Made by a program: the position numbers and the translations under genes | The notes under the pieces: generated by a model | Told to the model about the DNA's origin: nothing | Seen by the model: only the letters and a program-made list of their open reading frames with translations | Databases searched by the model: none | NCBI GenBank assembly: GCA_963931925.1 | Contig: OZ007583.1 | Span: 11,547,276-11,611,275 of the forward strand | Length of the DNA stretch: 64,000 nucleotides | Source of the DNA: Onchidella celtica | Taxonomy: Eukaryota; Mollusca; Gastropoda; Systellommatophora; Onchidiidae | Reading direction: 5' to 3' | Part shown: one piece after another, positions 12,401 through 22,899 of the stretch | Layout: each line of letters begins with the position of its first letter | How positions within the stretch are numbered: the stretch's first letter is position 1

Positions 12401-15400
12401 ATCCGTTTGCTGGATTGATTGTAAGTGATTGAACCATGTCTTGTAAGAAGATGTATGGATTACCTTCTTTCATACTAGTTAGGAATGTGAAAGTCAAATA
12501 TTGAACATTTTCTCCTTTGTCATCTGTTTACTCAAAAGTGTATGGATAAGGGAATGCTGTAAAGTTTGTAAAGATATTGTTTTAGTTATATTCTAAAAGT
12601 GCCAAGGAGACTTTTAAATGCATAGTGATGTAAAATCAATACACTGGAGAGACCGGTTTACCCATAAATTTGTTCCAGGAACATTGCTCTTTGACGTATA
12701 AATGGTGTAATTATGTGCATGTAAAACATTATATCCATTCTTCTTTGCAGGAATCACAAGTTTTGTTTCTGATTGCAAGGATTATTACAAAGTGTCATCC
12801 AGGCTATGGGCAGGAGAAAGTTTACAGGAGTTTTCCAGGAAAGAGCTGGAGTTGTATAGACAAGTATGTCATTGTCAGATATTGTTTCCCATGATAGTTC
12901 TGTTTCCTAAAGAATGCTGTTACAAGTACAAATGTCCCCCACGTTTTTGCGCTAGGGTTACATATTGAAAAGCCTTTGTGACTCCAGAGCTAGAGAGCTC
13001 CTCCCGAAATGCTCCTCCTAACAAGAGCCTTAATTAATTAAAACGATTTATTATTCTTTCAGATTTTCTTTTTGCTTTCCTTCTGTTGTTTGGTTGAAAA
13101 GAGTAGGGGGCAGGGTTTGGGATTCTGGATTCGATAAGATTTAAGGTTGAGGATAAGGACAGGGTTAGGGATAATATGTATATTATGAACATGCCCCTTG
13201 CACAAAATGTTAGGGTGCGTATGCACTTATAACAACAGCCTTCCCTAAAATTACGGACATAAATACTTAATAGTGACATAAAGTTTTATTTATGATGAAT
13301 TATATCTCCATAATCTTGTGTTTCTTTCCTGTTTTGTTCGCGGGCCTATTTGAAGAACATCATTTGTCCATATGCCACTAAAATATGTTTTTGACTAATA
13401 AGAAAATATGGTTGTGACAAGCAGAACTCATGTTACCAGCAGAAAAGAGAGTGAGAAAAAACATAAAATCATAATTCTAGCCAAATTGATAACTAATTGT
13501 TTCAGTTTTTGGTGAGAGCTTTCCAGACACGTACTTCCGGTGAATGAGATATCTTCATTCTATCTGTTATTCAAATATTTAGTATTGAAATCTTGGAGTG
13601 GAAGTCAAATTTCAGTGAGAGAAATGCAACTGATTTCTGATTGCTTAACCCCTTCCTTCGTTTGCCCAGAACTGCTCTAGGCTGCCTAATCTCACCATAC
13701 CCTACTACCATGTGCCAGGAACTGTTCCAGGCCTAATTTGCATTTCTTGAGTGATCATATTTGAGACAGTTTCCAGATTATGATTGTTTTGTATTTCCTA
13801 GTGGCTAGTTAGTTCCCCTACTTAGCATCATTTGCATGAAGGTTGATTTATGGTGTGTAATTTTTTGGATTTGCTTGAGATTTGCTTGTTTTGTCCCATT
13901 TTGCACTTGGCATATGAGTGGAAATCTGTGTGGCAGGCAAGGGGTTAATTACAAAACTATTTGAGTATATTAATTTTGATTAAGTTTTTTTCTTTTAATT
14001 TGCTTTCGTAAAAACAATGTATGTATTTCTTTGAATGTTTCAGTTTTCATCAGACTTGCCACTGGTTGGATTTATGTTTCTCATTGCCTTTGCCCCAGGA
14101 GGTGCTGCTGTCTTTCCATTTGCGTAAGTTTGTGTGCTTCCTTGAACATTTAAATCACAAGGCATAGTGATTGTTAGTGGTACATGTCATGATATTCAGG
14201 ATTCAGTTTTTGTGCATTCATGTCTTCAAGCACAAGCTTCAACTTCATCAGTGGATATTTTTTGGAGCACAATTTACAATGCTGTCCGGCAAACAGAAAA
14301 ATTACTTTCTGTTAAGGTTCAGCACCATGGGATGTTAATTTCCAATACAGTGGTCAAGGTATATCTTTACAATGTCAAAACGCAGGCTGTGTTGTACTGG
14401 CTGCCACTAGAGAAACCTGGAAAACTGGTCACATGTAAACCAACTTGTTGAAACAGCTCTGGTCTCACTTCTGCAGACTGAATATCCATGAAAATAATGA
14501 AGTTAAATATGGGATTTGCCTTTATGAAGTGGAATGAAGAGAAATGTGCAAAAATGATGTGACATGCTCGGTTTAGATTAACCTTTGCCCTCCATCGTAG
14601 GTCTATTGGACCGAGAAGTATTTAAAACATTTGTAATTATCTTATTTGTGGGACTGTTTTCTTGAAATTCCAGGTATTCCTCAATGACGTCATTGCCCAT
14701 CTTCCCACAGTATTAAAAAGTTTTAAAATATGCACATGCGTGCTCAGCAATGCACATGCATTTTCACTACTCCTACCCCGAACTTCCTGGGGTCTCACAA
14801 ATACCATATTTTAAAGAGGCTTTATTGTCATTCTAAGTGTATTTTATCGTCATAATATATGCTTAGTCGTATGTCCTGGGGTCTCATGTACACCACACTC
14901 CGAAAGGGGATTTTATTGTTATATTTTATTTTTTTTACTCGTACATCCTGGTGCCTGACAGAAACCATACTTTTAAAGAGGTATCCTAATTAATTGTTCT
15001 TTAGGAGTGCGGTGTTGATTGGACACTATGATGTACGCCTTGCATCGTTTTTAGCCATGTACATTAACTCTTTCCCTATGGTACAACGCACACTGCGTCG
15101 TGCATTTCCCTAGCGGCAGCCAGTACAACACAGCCTGCGTTGTGATGTTGTAAAGGTACACCTTGACCATTGTATCGGAAATTAACATTCCATGACGTTG
15201 AACCTTAAAAATAGAATTCTTGTATCGCTTCCTTTGTCCTAGTGTGTCCAGCGATAACATGTGTGTGATAAGTGTATAGTTGACAGCTGTTGTGCAGTAA
15301 GGCGATTTTTTTTTTTACTAAATGCACAGTACGGTATGGCATATAACCCCAGGAGGTGCTCAGCCCAGATGTGGAATGCTGGCCCATAGGGAAAGAGTTA

Positions 15401-18400
15401 ACTAGGTCATCAACTAATGGCTCAAAAAAGATTCTATCATTTTTGAGTGAGTTCATGACATTTGTAGTTTTCTTCATTTGCAGATATGTTTTCCCTCGTC
15501 ACTTGTTGTCACAGCATTTCTGGACACCTCAGCAGAAGGAAGAATTCCGTCAGATAGCACTGACAAAACAGCTAAAGCACTACAACAGTATCCTGGACCA
15601 CCTACATCTTCTGAGTCAGCATATAAACAGTGATCAGGCTAAAGGCAACATGAGACAGATGATACGCAAGGTGGGTGTGCACGACATGGTGAGATAGTCT
15701 TAGACTTTGTTTGTTGTTGCTTTGTAGGGGCTTATGGGAGTGAATCAGTTAAAAATAGGGTTCATAGCGAACCTTGAAAACCTGGAAAAACCTTCAAAAA
15801 CAAAAATTGTTTTTCAAAGTCTTGAAAAGCCTGGAAAACAGAGCACAACCTTGAATAGCCTTGAAAAAACAAAAAACCGTGATCCAATTGAAAAAACAAA
15901 AGGGCCGAGGCGCTAGGCCTAACGGAAACGGAGGTGGCGGTGTAGTCATACAGGTTTTTACAGGCATAAGCAATTCACGGACATGCATAGTTTTTGTCAC
16001 AGTGTTTTGTGGCCTTGAAAATGAAAAGGTTGACCTTGAAAAACCTTGAATTTTCTCATCAAAGTCTGCTATGAACCCTGTAAAAACTCTCAAATATTTG
16101 TATTAAGGAACCATTTTGGCCTCACTAGACCCTGTATTGCAAAATAAGTAATGCTTGTGACTGTTTCACTCCTTATCTGGGCTGCTCATAACACTCTGAT
16201 GATGTAAGTAGAGACAAACTCATTAAATTTCTACCTGACCCCAGGCAAGATAGATTTTGCAAATGTTCCCTGTAACAAGACCAGCTGCATATCTAGATCT
16301 AGGTCGCATTAACAATGGCACTTGGATTAGATACAAAGACTAATAGATATTTTGTTTGCACCACAATTCCTTGCAGAATACACAAATGTGGTAAAGTTGA
16401 CTTTCGGTCAGCAATGTGTGAAACGTGGCATATAATGCAATTTCCGGTCACATTTTTCGCTTCATGTCAGAACATTTTCCTCTCCTCAGCTCAGTTGCGG
16501 CGCAAAATCAACAGAAGTGTTAAAAAATAATTATACTGTCACGATCACGTGCGTGAAGATTGTCACGACCACGTGTGTGATGTGCACTTAACTTATTTTT
16601 CCTTTCAAACCCAGCTAACAAGCCAAGCAAGCAGACCAGCGATCAACGGCCACATGGAGTGAAATTTAAAGTAAACGATATTTAATTTTAAATGCATGAC
16701 AAAACTTATGCCAAAACATTCAACTCATGATAATCAAATACACAATCACAAAAACAGATATTTGAAATTCACTCTTGGGGATCATGGCTACTCTCTACTC
16801 CCCAACTCACATCTAGATCTAACCCCTTTGTCCATAAACTTAATTATGTATACTCAATAGTCTCTGTCGACAGCTGCTCTCCTCGCTGATGCAGTTTCAC
16901 GTCTCCAGAGTTCAAACGATCCTTCCTAGATCCCTAACTTCAACGATAAAAGGGGAAACAGACGCCCCTGGCTTCACACGAATAAGAAAACACAGTTCAC
17001 ACCCGCCATCGTAGATCGCTAGCTCCTGAAGGGTTTTCATCCCATCCCCAGGACTCCTTAAACTGCAAACGAATAGCACCCAGGCGGTTCACACCCGCCA
17101 TCGTAGATCACTAGCTCCTGAAGGGTTTTCACCCCATCGTCAGGACTCCTTAAACTGCAAACGAATAGCACCCGACGAGCTCCTGAAGGGTTCCCATCCT
17201 CAGGACTCCTTAACTTCTGGTCCCCATGGCACGACCTTCCACTTGTCGCCCGGACCGATAAATTCTGCTTATTTAGAAATAAATGGGAACATCATAGATC
17301 CCTCACACACCTAACACTTCTGGTCCCCACTGGCATGACCTTCGACTTGTCGCCCGGACCGGTACTCTCTGCGTCTTCCTCTGGGACTGAATAATTTAGG
17401 AACCTCATAGATCCCTCATCTACTTAACACCCCTGGTCCCCATGGCACGACCTTCCACCTGTCGCCCGGACCGCGTCTTCCTCTGGGAATGAATACTTTT
17501 GGGAACCACGTGTGTCGAGCTTTTCCTCCATTTATACTCCCGAGGTTTTTGCACACGCGACTAGTTTAAAGCGAGTCGTGTGTATCTTTTCACGCTCGTC
17601 AACAATGTTAAAAACCGTGTTTTCCCCTGCTAAGCTCACCCCCTCTAGACTCGTGGCGCACAAGGCCACCGACCTTCCTCGTGATAATAATCTTTCATGC
17701 TCATCAACAACTTTAAACTCCCCTTCTCCCCTACTAAGTTTACCCCCTCTACACTCGTGGCGTACAAGGTCATCAACCTTAATCGTGACAATACTTAACT
17801 TCAAAATTTTTAAAACAGGCCCAGGAACTCATTTTATATTTTGCAGAATTTAAGCTCAGTGGCTAAAGAGCCGTTTATCATTACATTGGAGGCCGTGCTT
17901 CCTTTATAACATGATTCAACATTTTGTGGTTGTTTGCAGTCAGATCTGTTTCTTTCATCTTTCCAGTTGGACTCTGGAGTTCTCCTCAACAAGACTGAAA
18001 TACTTGACTTGTTCCCATTGTTTGAAGGCAAGCCTTACAACATGGACTGTATCTCTATCAGACATATGGTGAGTACATACAGCATCCTTGTCAGAGAGCT
18101 CAGTCTGATGTGCAACAGTTTTAATTTTTCACGTGCTATCCTTTTTTTATTGTTTGAAAGGAAATCCATGAACATTATTTCCATATCCAACTTTTCTGAC
18201 ATATCATACTATAATAGGAGCTAAAGGTTGAACATGTAACTTCTTAAAACTGTGAATACCGGACCAAAAATTATGAAACTTTGTGAGCTACCTTAAATTT
18301 TGACGATAAGTTATGCCAACACATGCATTTTGGACAAAATATTGTTCTTAAATATCATTTTTTGAGCTGCAAAAAGGAAATGCATTTTCATCAAGGAGAA

Positions 18401-21400
18401 TGGAAAAGTATGGCTTAAATTTCATTGTGACTGCATGATCACCATCCTATGAAAGGCACTGTAGCTAGTTTTTGTAAAAGAAATTGGTCCACCGTTAAAA
18501 AATTTTCAGCACTAACAAATGCTTTTCTGTTTTCTATTATAAGAAACAGAAGTTTGGCTTACATTTGTTTTTAGGGTGGGGGTTTTTACTGATCATAATT
18601 GCAATTTTTTTTTCTCTCAGTTTTATTGAAGGAGCCATACACACATCAACTAGTCTAGATTTTGCCTTTAACCAGATTGTAATTTTTATTCAGCGTCATT
18701 TAGGAAAAGCATTGGGATTGTCAGTTAGACGGAAAAAATTGGTCAAAGATGCATTGCTCTTGCACTACATGGATATGGCCATGCTGAGAGAGGGTATCCA
18801 TCTGATGAGTGATGAGGATCTGGATAAGGTGAGGCAGGCCAGAGAAAACAACTGGACTGGTTTTGATTCTAACTGGTTTCAAAACTTCGTACATTCTACT
18901 GAAAATGATTGTCACAAATCCCAGACTGGGAGATGCGATGGTTATAACAAGACAACAATCACGAACGAACAAGTTTAACACTTAACAGAACAACCCATCA
19001 GACTCACACATTTATTATACATAAACATAAAGATAATAGCGCAAATACAGACATTATATTATTCAATTCACTGCCGTACAACGGCCTTCTCCCGTACGCA
19101 CACTTCCTCGGGTCCACAACCCGGTAGTTACTTCCTAAGGACACTTCGGTCTCAGCTTCTCCTCTCCATGTCTTAATAGCACATTAATATTTCAATGGCA
19201 CCGCAGTCTCTCAATAGCCCCTTCCTATTGCCATAACACATTAGCATTCCAATAGCACATCAACATGGCAATAGCACATTAGCATTTCAATAGCACATCA
19301 ACATGGCAATAGCACATTAGCATTTCAACAACACATTCACGATCATATATACGTCCCTGTCGGTGGCCTGACTGCCACGGCTCATGTGCTGCGACTGTCC
19401 TACACGACAGCGTCCTCCTGGCCTATGTGTGGCCTTCGGCCCTATGCTGGCCTATCCCCTGTGCTCACCGTAGGCGGCCGACCCCGGCACCTACAAGAAT
19501 AACATTACATTGGTATAACACCATACCACTTCTATTCACTTCACCCCTCCTTACGACTCATGAAGCGTACACACAATAGTTCACATTTCACTCACCAAAC
19601 ATCTTACGGTAACACACCTCCACCGTAGTACACAATACTCACTCTCGCTACAAATCCATGAACTCAACTTACATCTATCGCTCATGGCGCACATTGCTAT
19701 ATACAGTATCAAGGACTTCCACATTCCTGACATATACTTATTTACATCATGGTCATAGACGAATATAATACATCAATCATAACTATTATCAATCATCGTT
19801 TCACCTATCAGTCATCACTGGAAAAAACTCTCTCACTAGTCTTCCGACTGCTCCCCTTATGTTCGCCCTCTGGGGCTTTCTCTTGCATCCGCTTCCTTGG
19901 ACGTCTTAGTGTGCAGTGATAGTAATACAGCGCTCTCGCCTCATTCAGACCCCCCACCACTCACAACCTGCATGCTTTAACGTTAACTAACAGAAGTCAA
20001 TATAGGTGAGCAGCCTCGCTATCCCGTGAGTCATTCCCCCACTTCCATGCCCCCGTAATCTCTGAATTCCGCTCACTCCACTCGTGACAATGATGTACAC
20101 AAGCTGAAAAGAACAAATTCCTGAAAATATGACTATAATTGAAGAAAAGGTTTGAGCTGTTTAAAACGAGCAAAAATCATAATAAAACTTCTGATACTTA
20201 GGTTATAATTACTTGCCAAGCTCATTGAAAAAATATGAAATTTAGCCACCAACTGAGCCATAATATCAAATATTTGTGACAGTGACTGTGAGCTATCACG
20301 TCAGTATATTGCTGACTGTCTTAGGAGTTGGTAATACTATTCTTTCAGTCGTTGTTATTTGTGAGATGGCTTGAGAAAACCCGGCATTTGTCGCTGGTTT
20401 GTATTTGGAAATATTGGGGGAAAGCAGTGACAGAGTGACCTGGGATCAAAATTGAGTGCTTGACATGAATGGTATCTTGAACCATTTCTAAACATTGTCT
20501 GACAAGCATTTAAGGATTTATGCATCCAAAAATCTTTTTTCTTAAGAAATATTTTCAAACTCCGATTGGGTTACATTTTTGCAAATGTTGACTGTTATGA
20601 CATTGTATTTTATTTTACATCTTATTTTTTACCTTTGAATCTATTACATCTTTACTATTGATTGAATCTATAGGCCTGTGCTTGGAGGGGTTTAAATCCA
20701 CAAGGCACAAAGAGAAAAGATAAACTTGTTTACCTAGAGAATTGGACTAGTGTGAGTTCTGTCATTCATGGTAAGTTGATTCTTTCGCTGAGTTAATATA
20801 TCACATTTTGACATTAATAGTGCGAGAATATGGGAAACTAGAGTGTTGATTCTTTCATTGGGGTCACAGGAATCACTTTAGGGTTTGAAAGAAGGTGGAG
20901 TGAGGGTCATATTGGGGATTGTTTAAGTACGACTGATATGTCTAGACCAGATTTCCAGTTCTTATAGCCTTATGGAGGCCCATAGAGACCAAAGGCTCAT
21001 GTACATGTTATGATGTAGTTTTATTTCATTATTTTAGAATTGTTTTTTTTTTTTTTTTTTTGTGTTCATTTCAAATGTAGTGCTTTGTAAAATACATCTG
21101 GGGGGGGGGGGGGGGGTTGTGTCACAATTTAACCCTCTTTCTACCATCATATGTTGTAGAAGACTGCCTCATGGCCTTTGCATTGGTCCTACCGTTTCTT
21201 GCTAAAACTCATGCGGGGCAAATAAATATCGGCTGACATTGATCTGGCATGTTTTGCAGTCCTAATTGTATACAACTTCCTGCTGTCTTTCTATCCCATA
21301 ATCTGGTAGTCTAAAGGAAGGAAGGGCGTTTGGGTTTGGTGGCAAAAGGGTTAACATTGTGTCAAGTATTGTAACAGTTAAGACACTGTAATTGACATTG

Positions 21401-21566
21401 TCCTGCCATGTATAAGTTTTTCAAGATGTTTTCAAATAGCTTTTTCTGTTCTCCAGAGCCCAGTGTATCTCTCTTACTTCACCTGCCGGTGCTACAAGGT
21501 TTTTGTCTTCCAACCAATAGGGAACTGATGGGGACTAGTACCTCCAAATCAAGGGGTCAGTTGTGA
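3327..21566 (+). CDS. LETMD1: LETM1 domain-containing protein 1 (nine exons, complete)
   Basis: Exons 3327-3478, 11825-11982, 12751-12863, 14044-14123, 15484-15670, 17967-18068, 18694-18828, 20674-20770 and 21457-21566 join in consistent phase to 1134 nt, 377 residues (human protein about 360). All introns are GT-AG. The order matches LETMD1: a basic, hydrophobic N-terminus like a mitochondrial presequence; KPRRYALDRLVKFI and PSVFQVYRTFKTG; a membrane segment around residues 146-168 (LVGFMFLIAF); FPRHLLSQHFWTPQQ; then the LETM1-like ribosome-binding domain, with LREGIHLMS and CAWRGLNP near the C-terminus. LETMD1 is a mitochondrial membrane protein of the LETM1 superfamily, linked in mammals to mitochondrial structure and brown-fat thermogenesis. 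It lacks the EF-hands of LETM1. Intron 1 is 8.3 kb and, like several others, is filled with transposons. All coding exons are intact, so the gene looks functional. Confidence 0.9.
5169..6088 (+). pseudogene. LINE ORF1 protein (PHD-like zinc finger), two lesions
   Basis: The start ATGGCCACAAGA opens 218 residues. Residues about 28-80 have the Cys/His pattern of a PHD-type finger (CGNEKCG, CDFCETWFHRRC, CEVC). A Lys/Glu-rich coiled coil follows. The frame stops at TGA 5824-5826 but continues in the same frame past it (DANKKRDIFQSAIKIN, YVNNDLTLKQRED), then shifts near 5970 into RKDLGEDVMIRGEEVV. That is one nonsense change and one frameshift. PHD-like ORF1 proteins are known from CR1 and related clades and probably bind the element RNA. 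Confidence 0.75.
6191..9086 (+). pseudogene. LINE ORF2: APE endonuclease plus reverse transcriptase, one frameshift
   Basis: The first part (6191-7249) is an APE-like endonuclease: NVDSLSNKMNEL, IITGDFNYPDI, then GKSDHCVITFEM (catalytic SDH). The second part (frame of 7353-9086) is the reverse transcriptase: KALGPDKFSP, PANYRPVSLTS, YGFRPNRSC, VYFDFRKAFDTVPH, SGIPQGSVLGPLLF and the catalytic FADDTKIY, then a C-terminal thumb region (LVRSKLEYGNTIWHP). The two parts are separated only by a shift in the A10 run at 7217-7226; the second frame is open upstream of its first Met (KKYKQEKTIFTHRTY). Nicking and target-primed reverse transcription are the known activities of the family. A slip in a homopolymer could also be an assembly error, in which case ORF2 would be intact. 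Confidence 0.85.
9291..10200. other. No gene seen; possible lone piggyBac-like end
   Basis: Intron 1 sequence between two LINEs. TTAACCCTTTCGTGC at about 9881 resembles the MITE ends found elsewhere in this gene, but I found no partner. A short open frame from ATG 9754 has no donor in a phase that would fit LETMD1 exon 2. Confidence 0.4.
10205..11040 (+). pseudogene. 5'-truncated second LINE: reverse transcriptase C-terminus with terminal zinc knuckle
   Basis: An open frame at 10214-11005 carries the post-catalytic part of a LINE reverse transcriptase: FTYLGSTVTSNQSLDDEL, MYGAETWTTYAHQEKRL, FHLRCLRRILNIRWQDKV, RRLRWLGHVRRMEDGRI. The frame ends at 11005, but a +1 shift just before gives CQRVCRSRIGLSSHRRRC and a stop at 11035-11037. 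This is the C-x3-C-x8-H-x4-C knuckle expected at the end of this LINE type, so one frameshift near 10960 explains the apparent early stop. The catalytic core is missing. It is a different lineage from the CR1 element at 5.1 kb. Confidence 0.8.
11041..11824. other. Intron 1 remainder, no feature seen
   Basis: AT-rich intron sequence with a short TG-rich patch (11079-11120) and an ATA repeat (about 11718-11732). Confidence 0.4.
11825..11982 (+). CDS. LETMD1: LETMD1 exon 2
   Basis: Acceptor CTTCATCAG and donor ACAG|GTAGGC. It encodes VKQPEDKVKPPIKPRRY and FQVYRTFKTG, matching the conserved segment before the membrane region in LETMD1. Confidence 0.88.
12751..12863 (+). CDS. LETMD1: LETMD1 exon 3
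   Basis: Acceptor TTCTTTGCAG and donor ACAA|GTATGT. It encodes SFVSDCKDYYKVSSRLW and RKELELYRQ, corresponding to the human stretch that ends in a similar Leu-Arg-Gln. Confidence 0.85.
13645..13948. mobile_element. piggyBac-like MITE (TTAA target duplication), LETMD1 intron 3
   Basis: TTAA at 13645 and 13945 flank imperfect terminal inverted repeats: CCCCTTCCTTCG on the left, CCCCTTGCCTGCC on the right (reverse complement). The TTAA duplication with C/T-rich ends is the known signature of the piggyBac superfamily. About 304 bp, no coding. Confidence 0.6.
14044..14123 (+). CDS. LETMD1: LETMD1 exon 4 (membrane segment)
   Basis: Acceptor GAATGTTTCAG and donor TTGC|GTAAGT. It encodes the hydrophobic stretch LPLVGFMFLIAFAPGG, the single predicted membrane segment. 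Confidence 0.88.
14313..14420 (-). repeat. Partial inverted copy of the MITE at 15064-15401
   Basis: TTAAGGTTCAGCACCATGGG through CAGGCTGTGTTGTACTGGCT matches the reverse complement of about 15100-15210 with scattered differences. No complete ends are visible. Confidence 0.65.
14780..14985 (+). repeat. Three diverged short tandem units in LETMD1 intron 4
   Basis: Units beginning near 14782, 14871 and 14942 share CCTGGGGTCTCA (third: CCTGGTGCCTGA), then an ACCAYA box and AAAGRGG. Period about 70-90 bp, non-coding. Confidence 0.5.
15064..15401. mobile_element. piggyBac-like MITE (TTAA), LETMD1 intron 4
   Basis: TTAA at 15064-15067 and 15398-15401 bracket 14-bp perfect terminal inverted repeats, CTCTTTCCCTATGG and CCATAGGGAAAGAG. 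Size 338 bp including both TTAA. The interior has no transposase. It ends 82 bases before LETMD1 exon 5. Confidence 0.75.
15484..15670 (+). CDS. LETMD1: LETMD1 exon 5
   Basis: Acceptor CTTCATTTGCAG and donor GCAAG|GTGGGT. It encodes YVFPRHLLSQHFWTPQQKE, the most diagnostic LETMD1 block (FPR-LL--HFWTP). Confidence 0.92.
15756..16080. mobile_element. MITE family A, copy 1 (6-bp target duplication TAAAAA)
   Basis: Ends TAGGGTTCATAG and CTATGAACCCTG, flanked by TAAAAA at 15750-15755 and 16081-16086. The interior is built of repeated CCTTGAAAA and CCTGGAAAA words. The whole unit matches 44750-45092. Non-coding, 325 bp. Confidence 0.8.
16537..17790. mobile_element. Solo LTR 1, LETMD1 intron 5 (4-bp target duplication ATAC)
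   Basis: The element starts TGTCACGAT and ends ATCGTGACA, with ATAC on both sides (16533-16536 and 17791-17794). TG...CA ends with short inverted repeats and a 4-6-bp duplication are the hallmarks of an LTR. At 1254 bp without coding it is best read as a solo LTR. It contains three sets of internal tandem repeats: a unit of about 92 bp (16995-17213), one of about 105 bp (CTGGTCCCC...CGCCCGGACC, 17215-17500), and one of about 105 bp (17590-17790). A TIR-type DNA element cannot be excluded. Confidence 0.65.
17967..18068 (+). CDS. LETMD1: LETMD1 exon 6
   Basis: Acceptor CTTTCCAG and donor CATATG|GTGAGT. It encodes LLNKTEILDLFPLFEG. A second in-frame acceptor at 17937-17939 would add nine residues; the downstream site gives the better length. 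Confidence 0.85.
18694..18828 (+). CDS. LETMD1: LETMD1 exon 7 (LETM1-like domain)
   Basis: Acceptor TTTTTATTCAG and donor ATAAG|GTGAGG. It encodes RHLGKALGLSVRRKKL and AMLREGIHLMSDEDL, matching the LETM1-like helices. A solo LTR begins 82 bases after the donor. Confidence 0.88.
18910..20089. mobile_element. Solo LTR 2, LETMD1 intron 7 (5-bp target duplication ATGAT)
   Basis: Starts TGTCACAAAT, ends CTCGTGACA, with ATGAT at 18905-18909 and 20090-20094. 1180 bp, non-coding, C-rich on the plus strand. Internal repeats of about 40 bp at 19200-19335 alternate GCACATTAGCATTTCAATA and GCACATCAACATGGCAATA. It shares TGTCAC/GTGACA ends with solo LTR 1 but little else, so the two may be separate families of one lineage. 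Confidence 0.7.
20674..20770 (+). CDS. LETMD1: LETMD1 exon 8
   Basis: Acceptor AATCTATAG and donor CATG|GTAAGT. It encodes ACAWRGLNP, the conserved A-C-x-x-R-G-L-N signature of the LETM1 ribosome-binding domain, followed by YLENWTSVSS. Confidence 0.88.
21042..21116. repeat. Poly-T and poly-G homopolymers
   Basis: Runs of about 20 T and 16 G in LETMD1 intron 8, just before a MITE. Confidence 0.85.
21129..21354. mobile_element. piggyBac-like MITE (TTAA), LETMD1 intron 8
   Basis: TTAA at 21129-21132 and 21351-21354. Left end TTAACCCTCTTTCTACC; right end reads TTAACCCTTTTGCCACC in reverse complement. 226 bp, no coding. The end sequences resemble those at 13645. Confidence 0.65.
21457..21566 (+). 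CDS. LETMD1: LETMD1 exon 9 (terminal)
   Basis: Acceptor CTGTTCTCCAG. It encodes EPSVSLLLHLPVL, matching the C-terminal leucine-rich segment of LETMD1, and ends at TGA 21564-21566. Confidence 0.85.
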
Positions 21567-22488
21567 GAGAAGGATTAGGCTGAATTTAGGTTGGAACTCA
21601 TCACGGCAGGATCCTGAGACAGGAGAATACTGTAGGAGAGGATCACCTTGAACTGTGCAATATAGACACGCATTGTATCACTGATAGAGCTATTGCTCTT
21701 GCGTACCAGGATTTCAGAAATTCTTATATGTACTGAAGGTGTCACTACTGTTTGGCATACCTGGCACCAGGGTGAGGTTTATAATACCTACAGAATTGTC
21801 ATGCTGAAGAGATCAAATCTTTGTGGTTACTATTTGAGTACTGTTGTGAATACCAGACTATTACTGTTTGAATACCAAACATAAATAAGACACCCAAATA
21901 GACCATGAAAGGTGCAAAGTGGCCGTTTTGGTGCTGATGTGCTGTAGAACTCCAACTCAAATTCAAACTCACTTTTATAATAGCACTGGGTTCTTTCTTT
22001 TTCTACATAGGATATGCTACATTTTTTTCCATTCAGTGCAAGAGGTGACCATCTTCATATTCGCAAAAAAGGAGATGGTCATTTCTTCCACAAAACCAAT
22101 GCTTTTAAAAACTCGCTGTGGTCCTGACATTGCTTGGGATGAACTATTTATTAGTTTCAATTCTAGGTGATTACAACCGACCTGCTTCAGTTTGCATGTT
22201 CCATTGCTTTTGTTTCATCGTTTGTTTGTTTGCTTTTAGATAAGTCTTACTGCCGTCCCCATGCACGTTAATGCTCTACACACCCTGTCAGCATTTGAGG
22301 CGAAGTTTGTCATGAAATGGCAGTAAATCTTTACACTGGTTACTTTGTTTTTGTTTAAGTATCATTCTGCAAATGATAATTGACAAGAGGCACCATTTCA
22401 GACAGACAGAAATCAGCAAAAAATGTTACGTTCTACTGTCTTTTTGTTTAACCCATGAACTCCTTCCTCAAGATAAGTCAAAATTTGG

Positions 22489-22820
22489 CAAAAAGAAAAA
22501 GTTGTATGTAGCAAAGCCTCGCGTAAGAAATAATACCCAAACGAGACAATGAAACGCAAACTGAAAGAGAAGACAGAAAATTGTCAGCACTACAATCAGC
22601 AGCTTCTTGTCTCAACAAGATTTTATTGTCTTTTATTGTTCGATTTATTTTCTCTGTTCCATTTTTCTTTTTTTCTATTGTTGTTTTTTCTTTTTTTTCC
22701 TTGATAAAGGCGATAGCAGAAATATCAAACATTTTCTGTCTTCTCTTTTAGTTTGCATTGTATCGTTTGGGTATTATTTCATTTCTTACGCGGGGCTTTG
22801 CTACATACGACTATTTCTCC
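22489..22820. repeat. Inverted repeat with arms of about 90 bp; third copy at 45739-45852
   Basis: Left arm 22489-22582 (AAAAGAAAAAGTTGTATGTA ... AGAGAAGACAGAAAA) and right arm 22731-22820 (ATTTTCTGTCTTCTCTTTTA ... CTTTGCTACATACGACT) are reverse complements with small indels. The spacer is pyrimidine-rich. The same arm occurs once at 45765-45852. The phrase GGCGATAGCAGAAATATC before the right arm recurs as GGCGCTAGCCGAAATATC at 45743, so the conserved unit is longer than the arm. Class unknown; two head-to-head insertions are possible. Confidence 0.6.
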
Positions 22821-22899
22821 CAGCAGTTTCTCCACATTCCTCTTTTTTTGCATCTTTTACTGTATATAAATACTTACATGTGGCAAAATTCTTAACTTA

